From Bubalus kerabau (Eukaryota; Chordata; Mammalia; Artiodactyla; Bovidae), in NCBI RefSeq assembly GCF_029407905.1, contig NC_073624.1, positions 116,374,001 to 116,438,000 on the forward strand: a stretch of 64,000 nt of DNA, in the 5' to 3' direction. The notes beneath the pieces are model-generated. The model was given only the letters and a program-made list of their open reading frames with translations, was not told the DNA's origin and ran no database searches. Every line of letters starts with the position of its first letter. Position 1 is the first letter of the stretch. Of the stretch, positions 23,395 to 33,531 are shown one piece after another. A program made the position numbers and the translations under genes.

Positions 23395-25437
23395 GTAAGA
23401 CATTTCTAGGATCAGTTCTGAAACTATATGAGACCAGACACACATAACAAGTGTGTTCCTGAATATATGTCTTATATTTCATGAAAATTGTTTTGCCTGA
23501 AAGAAGACTTGAATTTTTTCCCCACCCCCACTTTCTTTTTTTCCCCTAGATGCTGTGCTTTGGTCAATTGTTTTCTTTAGAAAGAATATACATTAGAGGC
23601 TATATTGATTTTCTCCTCTGAGTTTCTGAGCCCTAAATAAGTTAGATTTCCAAAGTTATATCTTAAGACATACTTGTTTTCTGCTTTCAAATTCCTTGTG
23701 TTTGGATAATTGCTTCATAGAGCTATGAAAGTACCTATTGTGTAATGAAAGAGGAATATTTGGCATGTTAAGAAAATAAGAATAAAATATTTTTATAAAT
23801 CTCTCTTGTTAAATGTTGCAGTATCTGTGTTCTTCAACTATTCCCACAGGGAAATATGAAATACTTTGAAATCATTTGTTGAAAATTCAGTGAGAATGAA
23901 TAATTCAGCTTTGTTTTAAGCATCTTTACAAAGATAAGAGAGTCTGTCTTATCCTTGCCAGGCCTTATTAATTGCTTCTTTAAGAAAGCAGTAAGATGAA
24001 CATTAAGAACAACAAAGGATGCTTTTATCTGCATAAACATATACGTTCATATATTCCTTCCTCCCTACTTTATTAAGGTAGCAGTTGTTAAGATAACAGT
24101 TTATTTATTAGGATAACAGTAAAGGGTTATCAGATAATACGTGCGCTTGTTTCTGGGCTCTCTTCTGATGGGCTCCGCCGCGCCCCGCCTGCTCTTTGCT
24201 CCCACAGTCTGAGAGGCTGAGCCAGTTGCTGTGTGTAGCCTGTGGGCCAGTGCCACGGCGCGTGCTGACCTCCTTGTGCGTAAGTGAAAAGGAAATGCAC
24301 TGTTAGGCGTGTTCACTAAGTGAACTTCCTTCAGTTTAAAGAACTGCCCTTTATTACGAGACTATAGTCTTCCTGCTGTATGATATTTAACATCCCTTTC
24401 TGAATTGAAGGCTGTGAATTTAGATTTTAAAAATATTTTGTCTTGCCAAGTTGAGAACTGTAATATCAGTGCTACAGTTTGGGGAGGGGGAATTTTATTG
24501 GTCCACAGATTAAAAATCTAGGAACCGTAGTTTTACCTGTGGTTTACCTACCTCGCATAGTCATTTACCTGTGTGAGGAGATTGTGGGTATCGGGGTAAA
24601 AGATAAGGAAATCCTTGTGCTTCGGATGGAGTAATGGGCCATGAAGTTAGTTAGATATGTGGTTACAACTGTGGAATCAAAATAGCTTTTTCAGGACCTT
24701 ATTAGGCTCATCATTAGGAAATATCTGGAGTGTGGCAGCCAATAATTTAAATTGTATCCAACTCCAAAGCCTGCATAGAGTTGGATTGAGTCTCTAGTGG
24801 GTAAGTAAAATGATGTGAGCATTGGCACCAACAGTTGAGTACCAGCCAGGAGAGAGAAGGGAGAGAGACCCACACTCATCCTTGCCGCCCTAGAACACTG
24901 TGTAGGCACTGCTGTCTTAGAACATGGTTCCCATGCTTGAAGAGAAGGCTAGAAAGCTGTGGAATTTTTTTTATCTGTTATGTTTTGAGAACTCAGTTAT
25001 ACAGAAGGAAAAAGTGTAGTAGTTTTTTTTCTAGCATGATATTTGCACAGCTTTCTAGTGGAAAATTTTTTGAGAAGTAGATGTTTAAAGTTTTGAATTG
25101 TGTCCTGCATTTACGAAGTGTTCCTATATGTGAAAGCCCATCCAATTGAGTGGTCTCTGTCCTATAGGCTCTCCTTTCTTCTTCACCGTCATTAAGATAT
25201 TTCTCGCTTTATCCCTTCCTACCACAGACCCTGGGATGGTGTTTTTTATCCCCACTCTTTGAGTCTCAGCTTACCACAAAATTGCCTGATGCTGGCATTT
25301 GTGTTGGCAGGCGTAGGGAAAGCAGAATGAGGAGATGGGGGAAAGTAAACACTGCTTCCGTGGCTGGATTCTCATTGGCTTATCGCTCATTTACTGTGTG
25401 ACTCTGAGCCTGTATACCTCAGAGTTTGTGTACGGGT
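23395..25437 (+). other. intron, repeat-poor
   Basis: Apart from the CpG-rich patch at 24136-24290 no named repeat or exon was recognised. Confidence 0.5.
24136..24290. promoter_or_regulatory. CpG-rich intronic patch, possible regulatory element or untranslated exon
   Basis: About 150 bp with many CpGs, including a GC-box-like run at 24177-24191 (ccgcgccccgcct), stands out in a CpG-poor, AT-rich and repeat-poor intron. Within it a pyrimidine tract and AG end at 24207 and a consensus gtaagt donor starts at 24280, bounding 72 bp. In the phase that follows the 10960 exon this 72-bp piece has an immediate stop, so as an exon it could only be untranslated or disruptive. No known repeat was recognised. 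Confidence 0.35.
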
Positions 25438-25646
25438 TAGGTCGCTTCAGTCGCGTCCGCCTCTTTGTGGCTCCATGGACTATACCCCTCCAGGCTTTTC
25501 TGTCTATGGGGTTCTCCAGGCTGGCATACTGGATGAGTTGTCATGCCCTCCTCCACAGGATCTTCTCCACGCAGGGACTGAACCCGTATCTCTTACGTAT
25601 CCTGTACTGGAAGGTAGATTCTTCACTGCACCACCTGGGAAGCCCA
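25438..25646 (-). mobile_element. Bov-tA SINE, minus orientation
   Basis: The reverse strand reads the full element from a head at 25646 (tgggcttcccaggtggtgca) to its tail at about 25438. Confidence 0.85.
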
Positions 25647-25659
25647 TGCCTCCAAGCTT

Positions 25660-25862
25660 GAAAGTGAAAGTGAAGTCGCTCAGTTGTGTCCGACTCTGCG
25701 ACTCCATGGACGGTAGCCTACCAGGCTCCGGGTCCTTGGGATTTTCCAGGCCAGAATACTGGAGTGGGCTGCCATTTCCTTCTCCAGGGGATCTTCCCAA
25801 CCCAGGGATCGAAGCCAGGTCTCCTGCATTGCAGACAGACGCTTTACCGTCTGAGCCATACC
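25660..25862 (-). mobile_element. Bov-tA SINE, minus orientation, in tandem with the preceding one
   Basis: The body, B-box-like region (reverse of ggttcgatccctggg-type text at 25800-25815) and head are present. It is only 14 bp from the preceding SINE and in the same orientation. Confidence 0.85.
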
Positions 25863-27248
25863 TGTAAAACCAAGATACTGTTGTTCTTTGAATCTATTGA
25901 GAACATATGTGAAAACACTTCTGAAAACTTATTACTGTATAATTCTTAGATAGTAGTAATAAAGGTTACATTCATAGATGCTCTTAGTACCTTTTCAGTT
26001 AAACAGATTCTTGTGAACGGTCTTAGAAAGTAACTTAAGCACCTCATTTAACATTTGTTTTGTGGGAATAGACCCTGAGTTTCAGTCAACTTTTAATGAC
26101 CGTGTACACACACATGTTGAAAGCTCCATAAGAGCAGAAATTAGGGGCTATTATATCATACCTGTCCTGTGCTTAACATAATTTCTAACCCAAAGTAGAT
26201 GCTCATCACATTTTTTATTAAATGAATGATTATTTGATATACAAATATAATTACAAAGAACTGTCCACCCAGAGGAAAGTACTGTATTATGCTTGCTGAT
26301 GTGAGTGTGGGTATATAGACAAGAATGCTCTCCAGTCTAAAATTATCTTAAGCCAGCCTTTTAATTTTGTATGGGCATTTGCATGTGCTGTTGAGAACAT
26401 ATTTAGTACTGAGAATCTACAAGAATTATTTTCTCAGGAAATGTGGGATAAATAAAATTGCTTTGTGTGCTTTTCAAGCCACATACTCATCAGTGAAATT
26501 TTACTGATTACAGTTAAGAACTTACTTGGTCTCTTTGGAGGATGGAAATTGAGAGCTTTATTGTTGTGCTTTCTTTTTTAAAGCAAAGATCATTGTCAGC
26601 CATCTCAAATTCTATGTCCTTTGAAAGGTTATTAGTAGACTTGTTTGCTAAGACTGAGCTGCTTAATTAATAGTAGACAACTGTATTATTTTTAAACTTT
26701 TGTGCTCTGTAGGGAAACACTGCTGAGTTTGTATAGTACCACTGTCAGACATTTAGTTCATTTTCTAAGGTGGTGGTTCTGTTCATGTTTGGGTGTAAGA
26801 CTTTCTTAAATTCTTGTTGACTGATGTTTTTAGTATTTTGATCTTTTCCCAATTCTTCATGCTGCTTTAAGAATTTTAAATCTCTTAAAACCTCGCTAAT
26901 TATCTTGAGATTCAAGATTAAAGTATAGTTCTTATAATATAATAACTTAACCCAATATATTTTATCCTGAATGTGCATATGGAACTTTATAGGGCTTAAG
27001 TGGATTTTCCAGCTACCGAATTAGATTATTTCAAAATATCAGCTATGTTTGCCAGTCATCTGTTTTTTAAATAAAGCTGATCTGGAATCTGTCCAGGGAA
27101 CTCATTAGAGCTCTAATATGAACGGTGAGCTGCCTTCTCCGGTCCTAATCTTTTGGCTCTACAGAAAGAAAAACTGAAGCTGGGCATTTTCTTTGGGCAC
27201 AGCAGGAGAATCTAGGGGTTCTTTCTGTTATGGCCTTTGGTGGGTTTT
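25863..27248 (+). other. intron with an L2 3' end
   Basis: Bases 26115-26232 read like the L2 3' end (ctccataagagcagaaatta then an aaatgaatga end). Nothing else was recognised. Confidence 0.5.
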
Positions 27249-27649
27249 GTTGTTGTTGTTGTTCGGTCACTAAGTTGCATTTGACTCTTTGAGGCCCCAC
27301 GGACTGTAGCACTCCAGGCTCCTCTGTCCTCTGCTGTCTCCTAGAGTTTGCTCAAACTCATGTCCGTTGAGTCAGTGATGCTGTCTAACCGTCTCATCCT
27401 CTGCTGCCCCCTTCTACTTTTGCTTTCAATCTTTCCCAGCATCATGGTCTTTTCCAAGGAGTTGGCTCTTCATATCAGGTGGCCAAAATATTGGAGCTTC
27501 ATCTTCAGCATCAGTCCTCCCAGTGAATATTCAGGGTTGATTTTTTTTTTTTTTTTTTAGGAGTGACTGGTTTGATCTCCTGGCAGGCCAGGGGACTCTT
27601 ACGAGTCTTCTGCGACATCACAATTGGAAAGCATCAGTTCTTAGGCACT

Positions 27650-27882
27650 CAGCCTTCTTTAGGGCTTCCTTGGTGGCTCAGACAGTAAAGAATCCACCTG
27701 CAATGCAGGAGACCTGGGTTTGATCCCTGGGTTGGGAAGATTCCCTGGAGGAGGACATGGCCACCCACTCCAGTATTCTTGCCTGGAGAATCCCCATGAA
27801 CAGAGGAACCTGGTGGACTATGGTCCATGGGATTGCAAAGAGTCGGACACGGCTGAGTGACTAAGCACAGCAGCCTTCTTTA
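27650..27882 (+). mobile_element. Bov-tA SINE nested in BovB, with 12-bp target-site duplication
   Basis: The SINE lies at 27662-27870. The repeats cagccttcttta at 27650-27661 and 27871-27882 are identical and are BovB sequence, proving insertion into the LINE. Confidence 0.93.
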
Positions 27883-27887
27883 TGGCC

Positions 27888-28258
27888 CAACTGGTGAAGA
27901 ATTGATGCTTTTGAACTGTGGTGTAGGAGAAGACTCTTGAGAGTCCCTTGGACTGCAAGGAGATCAAACCAGTCAATCTTAAAGGAAATCAAGACTGATG
28001 CTGAAGCTGAAGCTCCAATATTTTGGCTACCCGATGCAAAGAACTGACTGATTGGAAAAGACCCTGAGCTGGGAAAGATTGAAGGCAGGAGGAGAATGGG
28101 ACGACAGAGGATGAGATGGTTGAATGGTATCGCCAACTCTATGGAGATGAGTTTGAGCAAGCTCCAGGAGTTGGTGATAGACAGGAAAGCCTAGTGTGCT
28201 GTAGTCCTTGGGGTTGCAAAGAGTCAGAAATGACTGAGCAACTGAACTGAACTGAACT
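27888..28258 (+). mobile_element. 5'-truncated BovB 3' end nested in opposite orientation
   Basis: This + oriented BovB piece runs from gaattgatgcttttgaactg to the gaactgaactgaact tail. The host text stops at gcccaact before it and resumes with cacatctgaaac after it, as in uninterrupted BovB copies (ccaactctcacatccatac). Confidence 0.88.
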
Positions 28259-28340
28259 CACATCTGAAACAACGATACCTTTGACTGTGTGGACCTTTGT
28301 CCACAACATGGTGTATCTGCTTTCTAATATGCTGTCTAGG

Positions 28341-28436
28341 GAGTTGGTGATGGACAGGGAGGCCTGGCATACTGCGATTCATGGGGTCGCAAAGAGTCGG
28401 ACGCGACTGAGCTGCTGAACTAACTAACTAACTAGG
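28341..28436 (+). mobile_element. short BovB 3'-end insertion nested in BovB
   Basis: About 96 bp starting ggagttggtgatggacaggg and ending in a (ctaa)n-like tail interrupt the host between gctgtctag and gtttgtcac. Uninterrupted copies read gctgtctaggtttgtcata. A ctag repeat borders it on both sides. Confidence 0.87.
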
Positions 28437-30290
28437 TTTGTCACAGCTTTCCTTCCAAGGAGCAAGCATTTTTTAATTTCCTGGCTGCAGTCACCATCTG
28501 CAGTGATTTTGAAACCCAAGAAAATAAAATCTGTCACTGCTTCCACTTTTTCCACTTTTGTTTACTGTGAAGTAATGGGACTGGATGCCATGATCTTAGT
28601 TTTTTGAATGTTGAGTTTCAACTTGGCCTTTTCACTGTCCTCTTTCCCCCCTCATCAAGAGGCTCTTTAGTTCCTCTTTACTTTCTGCTATTAGAGTGGT
28701 ATCATCTGCATTTCTGAGGTTATTGATATTTCTCCCAGGAGTCTTGATTCCAGCTTGTGATTCATCCAGCCCAGCATTTCACTTGATGTACTCTGCATAT
28801 GAGTTAAATAAACAAGGTGACAATATACAGCTTTGTCATACTCCTATTCCAATTTTGAACCAGTTAGTTATTCCATAATGGTTCTGTTGCTTCTTGACCC
28901 ACATACAGGTGTCTCACGAGACAAGTAAGGTGGTCTGGTGCTCTCATCTTTTGAAGAATTTTCCACAGTTTATTGTGGTCCACACAGTCAAAGGCTTTAG
29001 CTTAGTCAATGAAGCAGTAGTAGGTATTTTTATGGAATTCCCTTGCTTTCTCCATGATTTCAGTGCATGTTGACAGTTTGACATCTGCTTCCTCTGCCTT
29101 TCTAAACCTAGCTTGTACTGCTGAAGCCTAGCTTAAAGGATTTTGAGCATACCTTGCGAGCATGTGAAATGAGCACGTCTGTAAGGTAGTTTGAACATTC
29201 TTTGGAATTGCTCGTCTTTGGGATTGAAATGAGAACTGGCCCTTTCCAGTCCTGTGGTCACTGCTGAGTCTTACAAATATGCTGACATGTTGAGTGCAGT
29301 ACTTCAACAGCATCATCTTTTAGGATCTTAAAAAGCTCATTTGGAATTTCATTGCCTCCATTAGCTCTGTTTGTTGTAATGCTTCCTAAGGCCCGCCTGA
29401 CTTCATGATCCAGTATGTTCAACTCTAGGTGAGTGACCACACCATCGTGGTTATCCAGGTCATTAAGACCTTCCTTGTAGTTCCTCTGTGTATTCTTGCC
29501 ACCTCTTCTTAATCTCTTCTGCTTCTGTTAGGTCCTTACAGGTTCTGTCTTTTATTGTAGCCATCCTTGCATGAAATTGTCCCTTGACATGTCTAATTTT
29601 TTTGAAGAGATCTCTCGTCTTTATCATTCTGTTGTTTTCCTCTGTTTCTTTGCATTCTTCATTGAAGAATGCCTTCCTATCTGTCCATGCTGTTCTCTGC
29701 AGCTCTGCATTCAGTTGGGTATATCCTTCACTTTCTCCCGTGCCTGTCACTTTTCTTCTTTCCTCAGCTATTGGTAAAGCCTCCTCAGACAACTGCTTTG
29801 CCTTCTTGCATTTTTTCTTCTTTGAGATGGTTTTGGTCACTGTGTCCTGTACATGCTGTGGTTTTTGCCTCTGCCCAAATATCTGCCATTTTAATATGGA
29901 AAGAACCCCTAGTCCAAAGATAATATATTCAGAGGTATTAGTTCTTTTTAGTGTTAGGGAATTTCAAAATACATTTACTGGTACAGGAAATACCTGTACT
30001 TTCCTCTCAATTTTGCTATGAACCTAAAACTGCTCCAAAAAAGTTAAAAAACAACAACAGACATTTCCATGTATTTGAAGTCTCCTCAGTTTATCTATAC
30101 ATCAGGAGATGAGGAAAAGAGAATAAACCTCACCAGCATACTGTCAGGACACGTCAACATCAGGAAAGAATGTTGGTAAATCTCACAGAATTCGTCTCTG
30201 GGTCAAAAAGAGACAGTGCAGCGATAGGAGGAGACGCTTTGATGATGACAGCTCTTTACAGTGAGTAACCTGTTTCCCGTATTCCCAGCT

Positions 30291-30828
30291 CAGGTCAGTC
30301 ACTTAGTCGTGTCTGACTCTTTGTGACCCCCTGGACTGCAGCACGCCAGGCTTCCCTGTCTCACCAACTCCTGGAGCTTGCTCAAACTCATGTCCATCGT
30401 GTCGGTGATACCATCCAACCATCTCATCCTCTGTTGTCCCCTTCTCCTGCCTTCAATCTTTTCCAGCATCAGGGTCTTTTCCAGTGAGTCAGTTCTTTGC
30501 ATCAGGTGGCCAAAGTACTGGAACTTCAGCTTCCTCATCAGTCCTTCCAGTGAACACTCAGGACTGATTTCCTGTAGGATTGACTGGTTTGATCTTGTAG
30601 TCGAAGGGATTCTCAAGAGTCTTCTCCAACACCACAGTTCCAAAGCATCAATTCTTTGACGCTCAGCTTTCTTTATTGTCCAACTCCTACATCCATACAT
30701 GACCACTAGAGAAATCATAGCTCTGACTAGATTGGCCTTTGTTGGCAAAGTAATGTCTCTGCTTTTTAATATGCTGTCTAGGTTTGTCATAGCTTTTCTT
30801 CCAACAAGCAAGCATCTTTTAATTTCCT
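30291..30828 (-). mobile_element. BovB LINE fragment 4
   Basis: An antisense 3' end of BovB. The minus-strand frame 30299-31006 (235 codons) reads BovB text (AMTNLDSILKSRDITLPTKA, RRRGQQRMRWLDGITDTMDM). Its first 60 or so codons come from flanking intron and have no BovB similarity. Confidence 0.9.
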
Positions 30829-31614
30829 GTATTCTTTGTATCCTTGATTTGCTATCACTTTTTGGTAGAGTATATATTCGTTTATATTCTTTCTCAAGGG
30901 AGTTCCTGAGAGGGAAATGAGGAAGGCATATAACATATAATATAGGTGAATATTTTCTCAATTCTCCCAAGAATATGGTGCATGGCAACAGCCATAATAG
31001 ATACATAGGAGAAAAGAGTTAATTCATTTTAAAGAGTGGATGTTTTAGTTCATTAAGCTCAATTCTATTGTAGAACCCTAGGTAAGAATGATTATTCTAG
31101 TAAATTCTTTAAAAACATCATGGAAAGTAAATTTTTAAGACCCTGCATATCTAAAAATATTTTATTTTACCCTAATATGTAATTGATAATTAGACTGGAT
31201 ATGTACTTCTGAATTGGAAGTCATTCTCCTTCTAGTTTTGAAGACATTGCCTATTTTTTTGTCCTGGTTCCAGTATTGTTGATATCAGTAGCTTGTCTGA
31301 TTCCTAATCGTGGTGCTGTTAATTATCTGTAGAAGGATTTTTTGCTGCCATAGGGTTGGTTCTCAGTTTTTACCGCTGATATGTGGTTCAGCTTTCTTGA
31401 ACCTGCAGGATGAGTGACTGCAAGTCCATCTCATGCTTTCCAGGGCAGGTTATGTGCTGCTGTGTCCTCTCTTGGGTGCATTCTTGTGGGATACACACCC
31501 ACGCTTGTGTATGCTTTTTAAAAAAAAAGACTCCATTCCTAGATATTTTGTCACATTTTAGGAGAGAATACATTATTATGTCACTATCTTCATTCTACCA
31601 TTTTAACCTGGAAT

Positions 31615-31810
31615 CTTTCTTGATTTTCCATCTATTATCCAATTTGATCCTTATAACAGTCCTGCAATATAGATAATGTTATTAAAATTTTATAGATGAG
31701 GAAACAGAGACACAGAGAAATTAAGTCAATGGCTCTCATGTAGCCAACTAGGTTAGAACTAGGATTTGAACCCACGCAACTTTAATTTCAAATCCTGTTT
31801 AACCATTGCA
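31615..31810 (-). mobile_element. MIR, antisense
   Basis: The reverse-orientation MIR core tagatgaggaaacagagaca and the following ggatttgaacccac are visible. Confidence 0.78.
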
Positions 31811-33461
31811 CTATAAATGCCTTTTGTGATGTTATATTCTTTATGCTTTAAGAGGTAGGCAACACTGTGAATTATTTATAAGTATTTCTCTGATACCTAT
31901 ATTAAATGGCAGTTTATATTTCATGACAAGGGAGAAAAGTGGGGGAAAAACTCCCAAAGCCAAAACCTGTTATGGTTGTGGGTATCAACCATAAACCATT
32001 TTTATCACTAACTGATTTTAAAATGCCTTTGCCAAAGAAATAGTATGTACAGGAAATTAAGTTTGTTTAAATGTCCTTTCTTTTGAAGAGAAATAGTCTT
32101 AGATTTTGTGGGATGCTGTTGTGTATGAATGGAGAGCCAGCCTTGAAGTGTATGCATAATGAGGAAGGAGGTCTTACAGTAAGGCGCCTATAAAAATGAA
32201 CCACTAAGTCAGTTATAATTGAGTTGTTGTTGTCTAAGAAGGTGTGTTTCCAGGTTGAAAGAACTGTGGTTAGAAAAATCAGTCTAGGGTATAGAAAGAA
32301 AATAACTGACTTAAAGCTTTTTAACTTTAGTTAAGGTGTAAAGTAAATGGATTTTAATATAACTAGGAAAGTCTTCTTGGAATTTTAAAGATTAGATATA
32401 AAGAGATGACATACTGTATCATTTTGGCTAGAGGTACTTTCCTGTTAGATTTAATGATATGGGATCATCCTGGTCACTTAGTTTTAACCCAGAAAAAAAA
32501 AGATATTTATACTTGTTACTGTGATAATAAATTTGCATTTTTTTAATAAGATTTTTAAGTGGAAAATATTCATTGGTTGATTATATGTTTTGAAAAGTTT
32601 AAATGTAATGAGAAGGAACTATAGCATCTCTTTCAGAGAAACATATTGGAGCATACAGCATTATTAGTGGTATCCTTTTAACCTTTTGTGTTAATGGTTT
32701 GCATTAGCAGTATCTTAATGACACATGTATCTCTACTAGAGGTAAAATTTAAATGTTTATTCTCTGCGTTACCCATTGGAATCCATCAAAAATGTACTTG
32801 AAAGAATATCTTCCCTTATGAATTCTTAATCATAGCTAAAGCAAGCAGTAGATTAGATATAAATCTAGAAGCTTCAGGAAAGATAAACAAGTGTTATATC
32901 CATTTTTAAAGTAAGCAAAAACTGGAAAGCATCGGAAGACGTGGGAAGTGTGGCAGATACTATAAAAGCATAATGAGTATGAGAAGAGGATTGCGTTATT
33001 TTGAGAAGACAGAAACTGAGTTTATTATTTCATCTGAATCTCTAAGTATTGATCTTGCTTTTGTTTTACTAAGGCAGTAATTCGGTGCAGGGCATTACTT
33101 GTTTGATAAAAAGGTAAAACAGTGGAATAGCCTTCCTCATTTTTCAGCTCATTTCTTTTAAAACACCCAGCAGCATGGCTTAATGCCTTTTCTGTCAGCC
33201 TCTTTCTCTATCTGTTTATTGCTGATTTGACGGTCTCTGGTCCTTCTCCTTTGCTGTTAAATGTGTGTGTCCTTTGTTTGTGCTGGTGGGTTCGCTGTAT
33301 TTGGATGTGAAGAAAAGCCTGTTACTGCCATACTGGTCTAATTAGCCTTCTGGGTGAGGGTATACATTACATAGGCCTTTTAAGCCATGAAAGAAGACAG
33401 CTCACAACAACGTAGGTTTTCTTCCTGTACTGTGGTTTCGCCTGTTTTATTTCCTCCATGA

Positions 33462-33531
33462 ATTGATGGCCGAAAGCTTGTCCGGAACGCTTCATTTGGA
33501 GGATACAATGAACTTTCTCCTTCTTTGCCAG
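33462..33531 (+). other. possible cryptic or alternative first exon, open and in phase with the 41.9-kb exon
   Basis: From 33462 to 33531 one frame stays open and reads RKLVRNASFGGYNELSPSLP after a short lead. It ends with one base (G) at a GT (gttggt, a weak donor) at 33532, the phase required by the 41872 exon. Four CpG dinucleotides remain within about 30 bp of an otherwise CpG-poor AT-rich intron. However, a TGA sits directly before the frame and no in-frame ATG follows it, so the frame has no obvious start here. It may be a 5' untranslated exon, a lost coding exon or coincidence. Confidence 0.25.

Larger units (their letters stand above)
27249..29855 (-). mobile_element. BovB LINE fragment 3, old, carrying three nested insertions
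   Basis: This antisense BovB runs from its 3' end at about 27249 to the linker upstream of the reverse transcriptase at about 29855. The minus-strand frame 29463-29840 contains BovB text such as ARMATIKDRTCKDLTEAEEI, and 29258-29440 contains RRALGSITTNRANGGNEIPN. It is more diverged than the other copies. A Bov-tA SINE (27662-27870), a 5'-truncated BovB in + orientation (27888-28258) and a short BovB 3' piece in + orientation (28341-28436) interrupt it. A T-rich run at 27541-27559 is an expansion inside it. Confidence 0.9.

Noticed and set aside
24101..24316. 71-codon minus-strand frame rich in Arg and Ala
   Set aside because: The composition follows from the CpG-rich patch; there is no recognisable domain and no supporting signals.
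29584..30021. 145-codon + strand frame
   Set aside because: It is the reverse-strand shadow of BovB fragment 3 plus adjoining intron.
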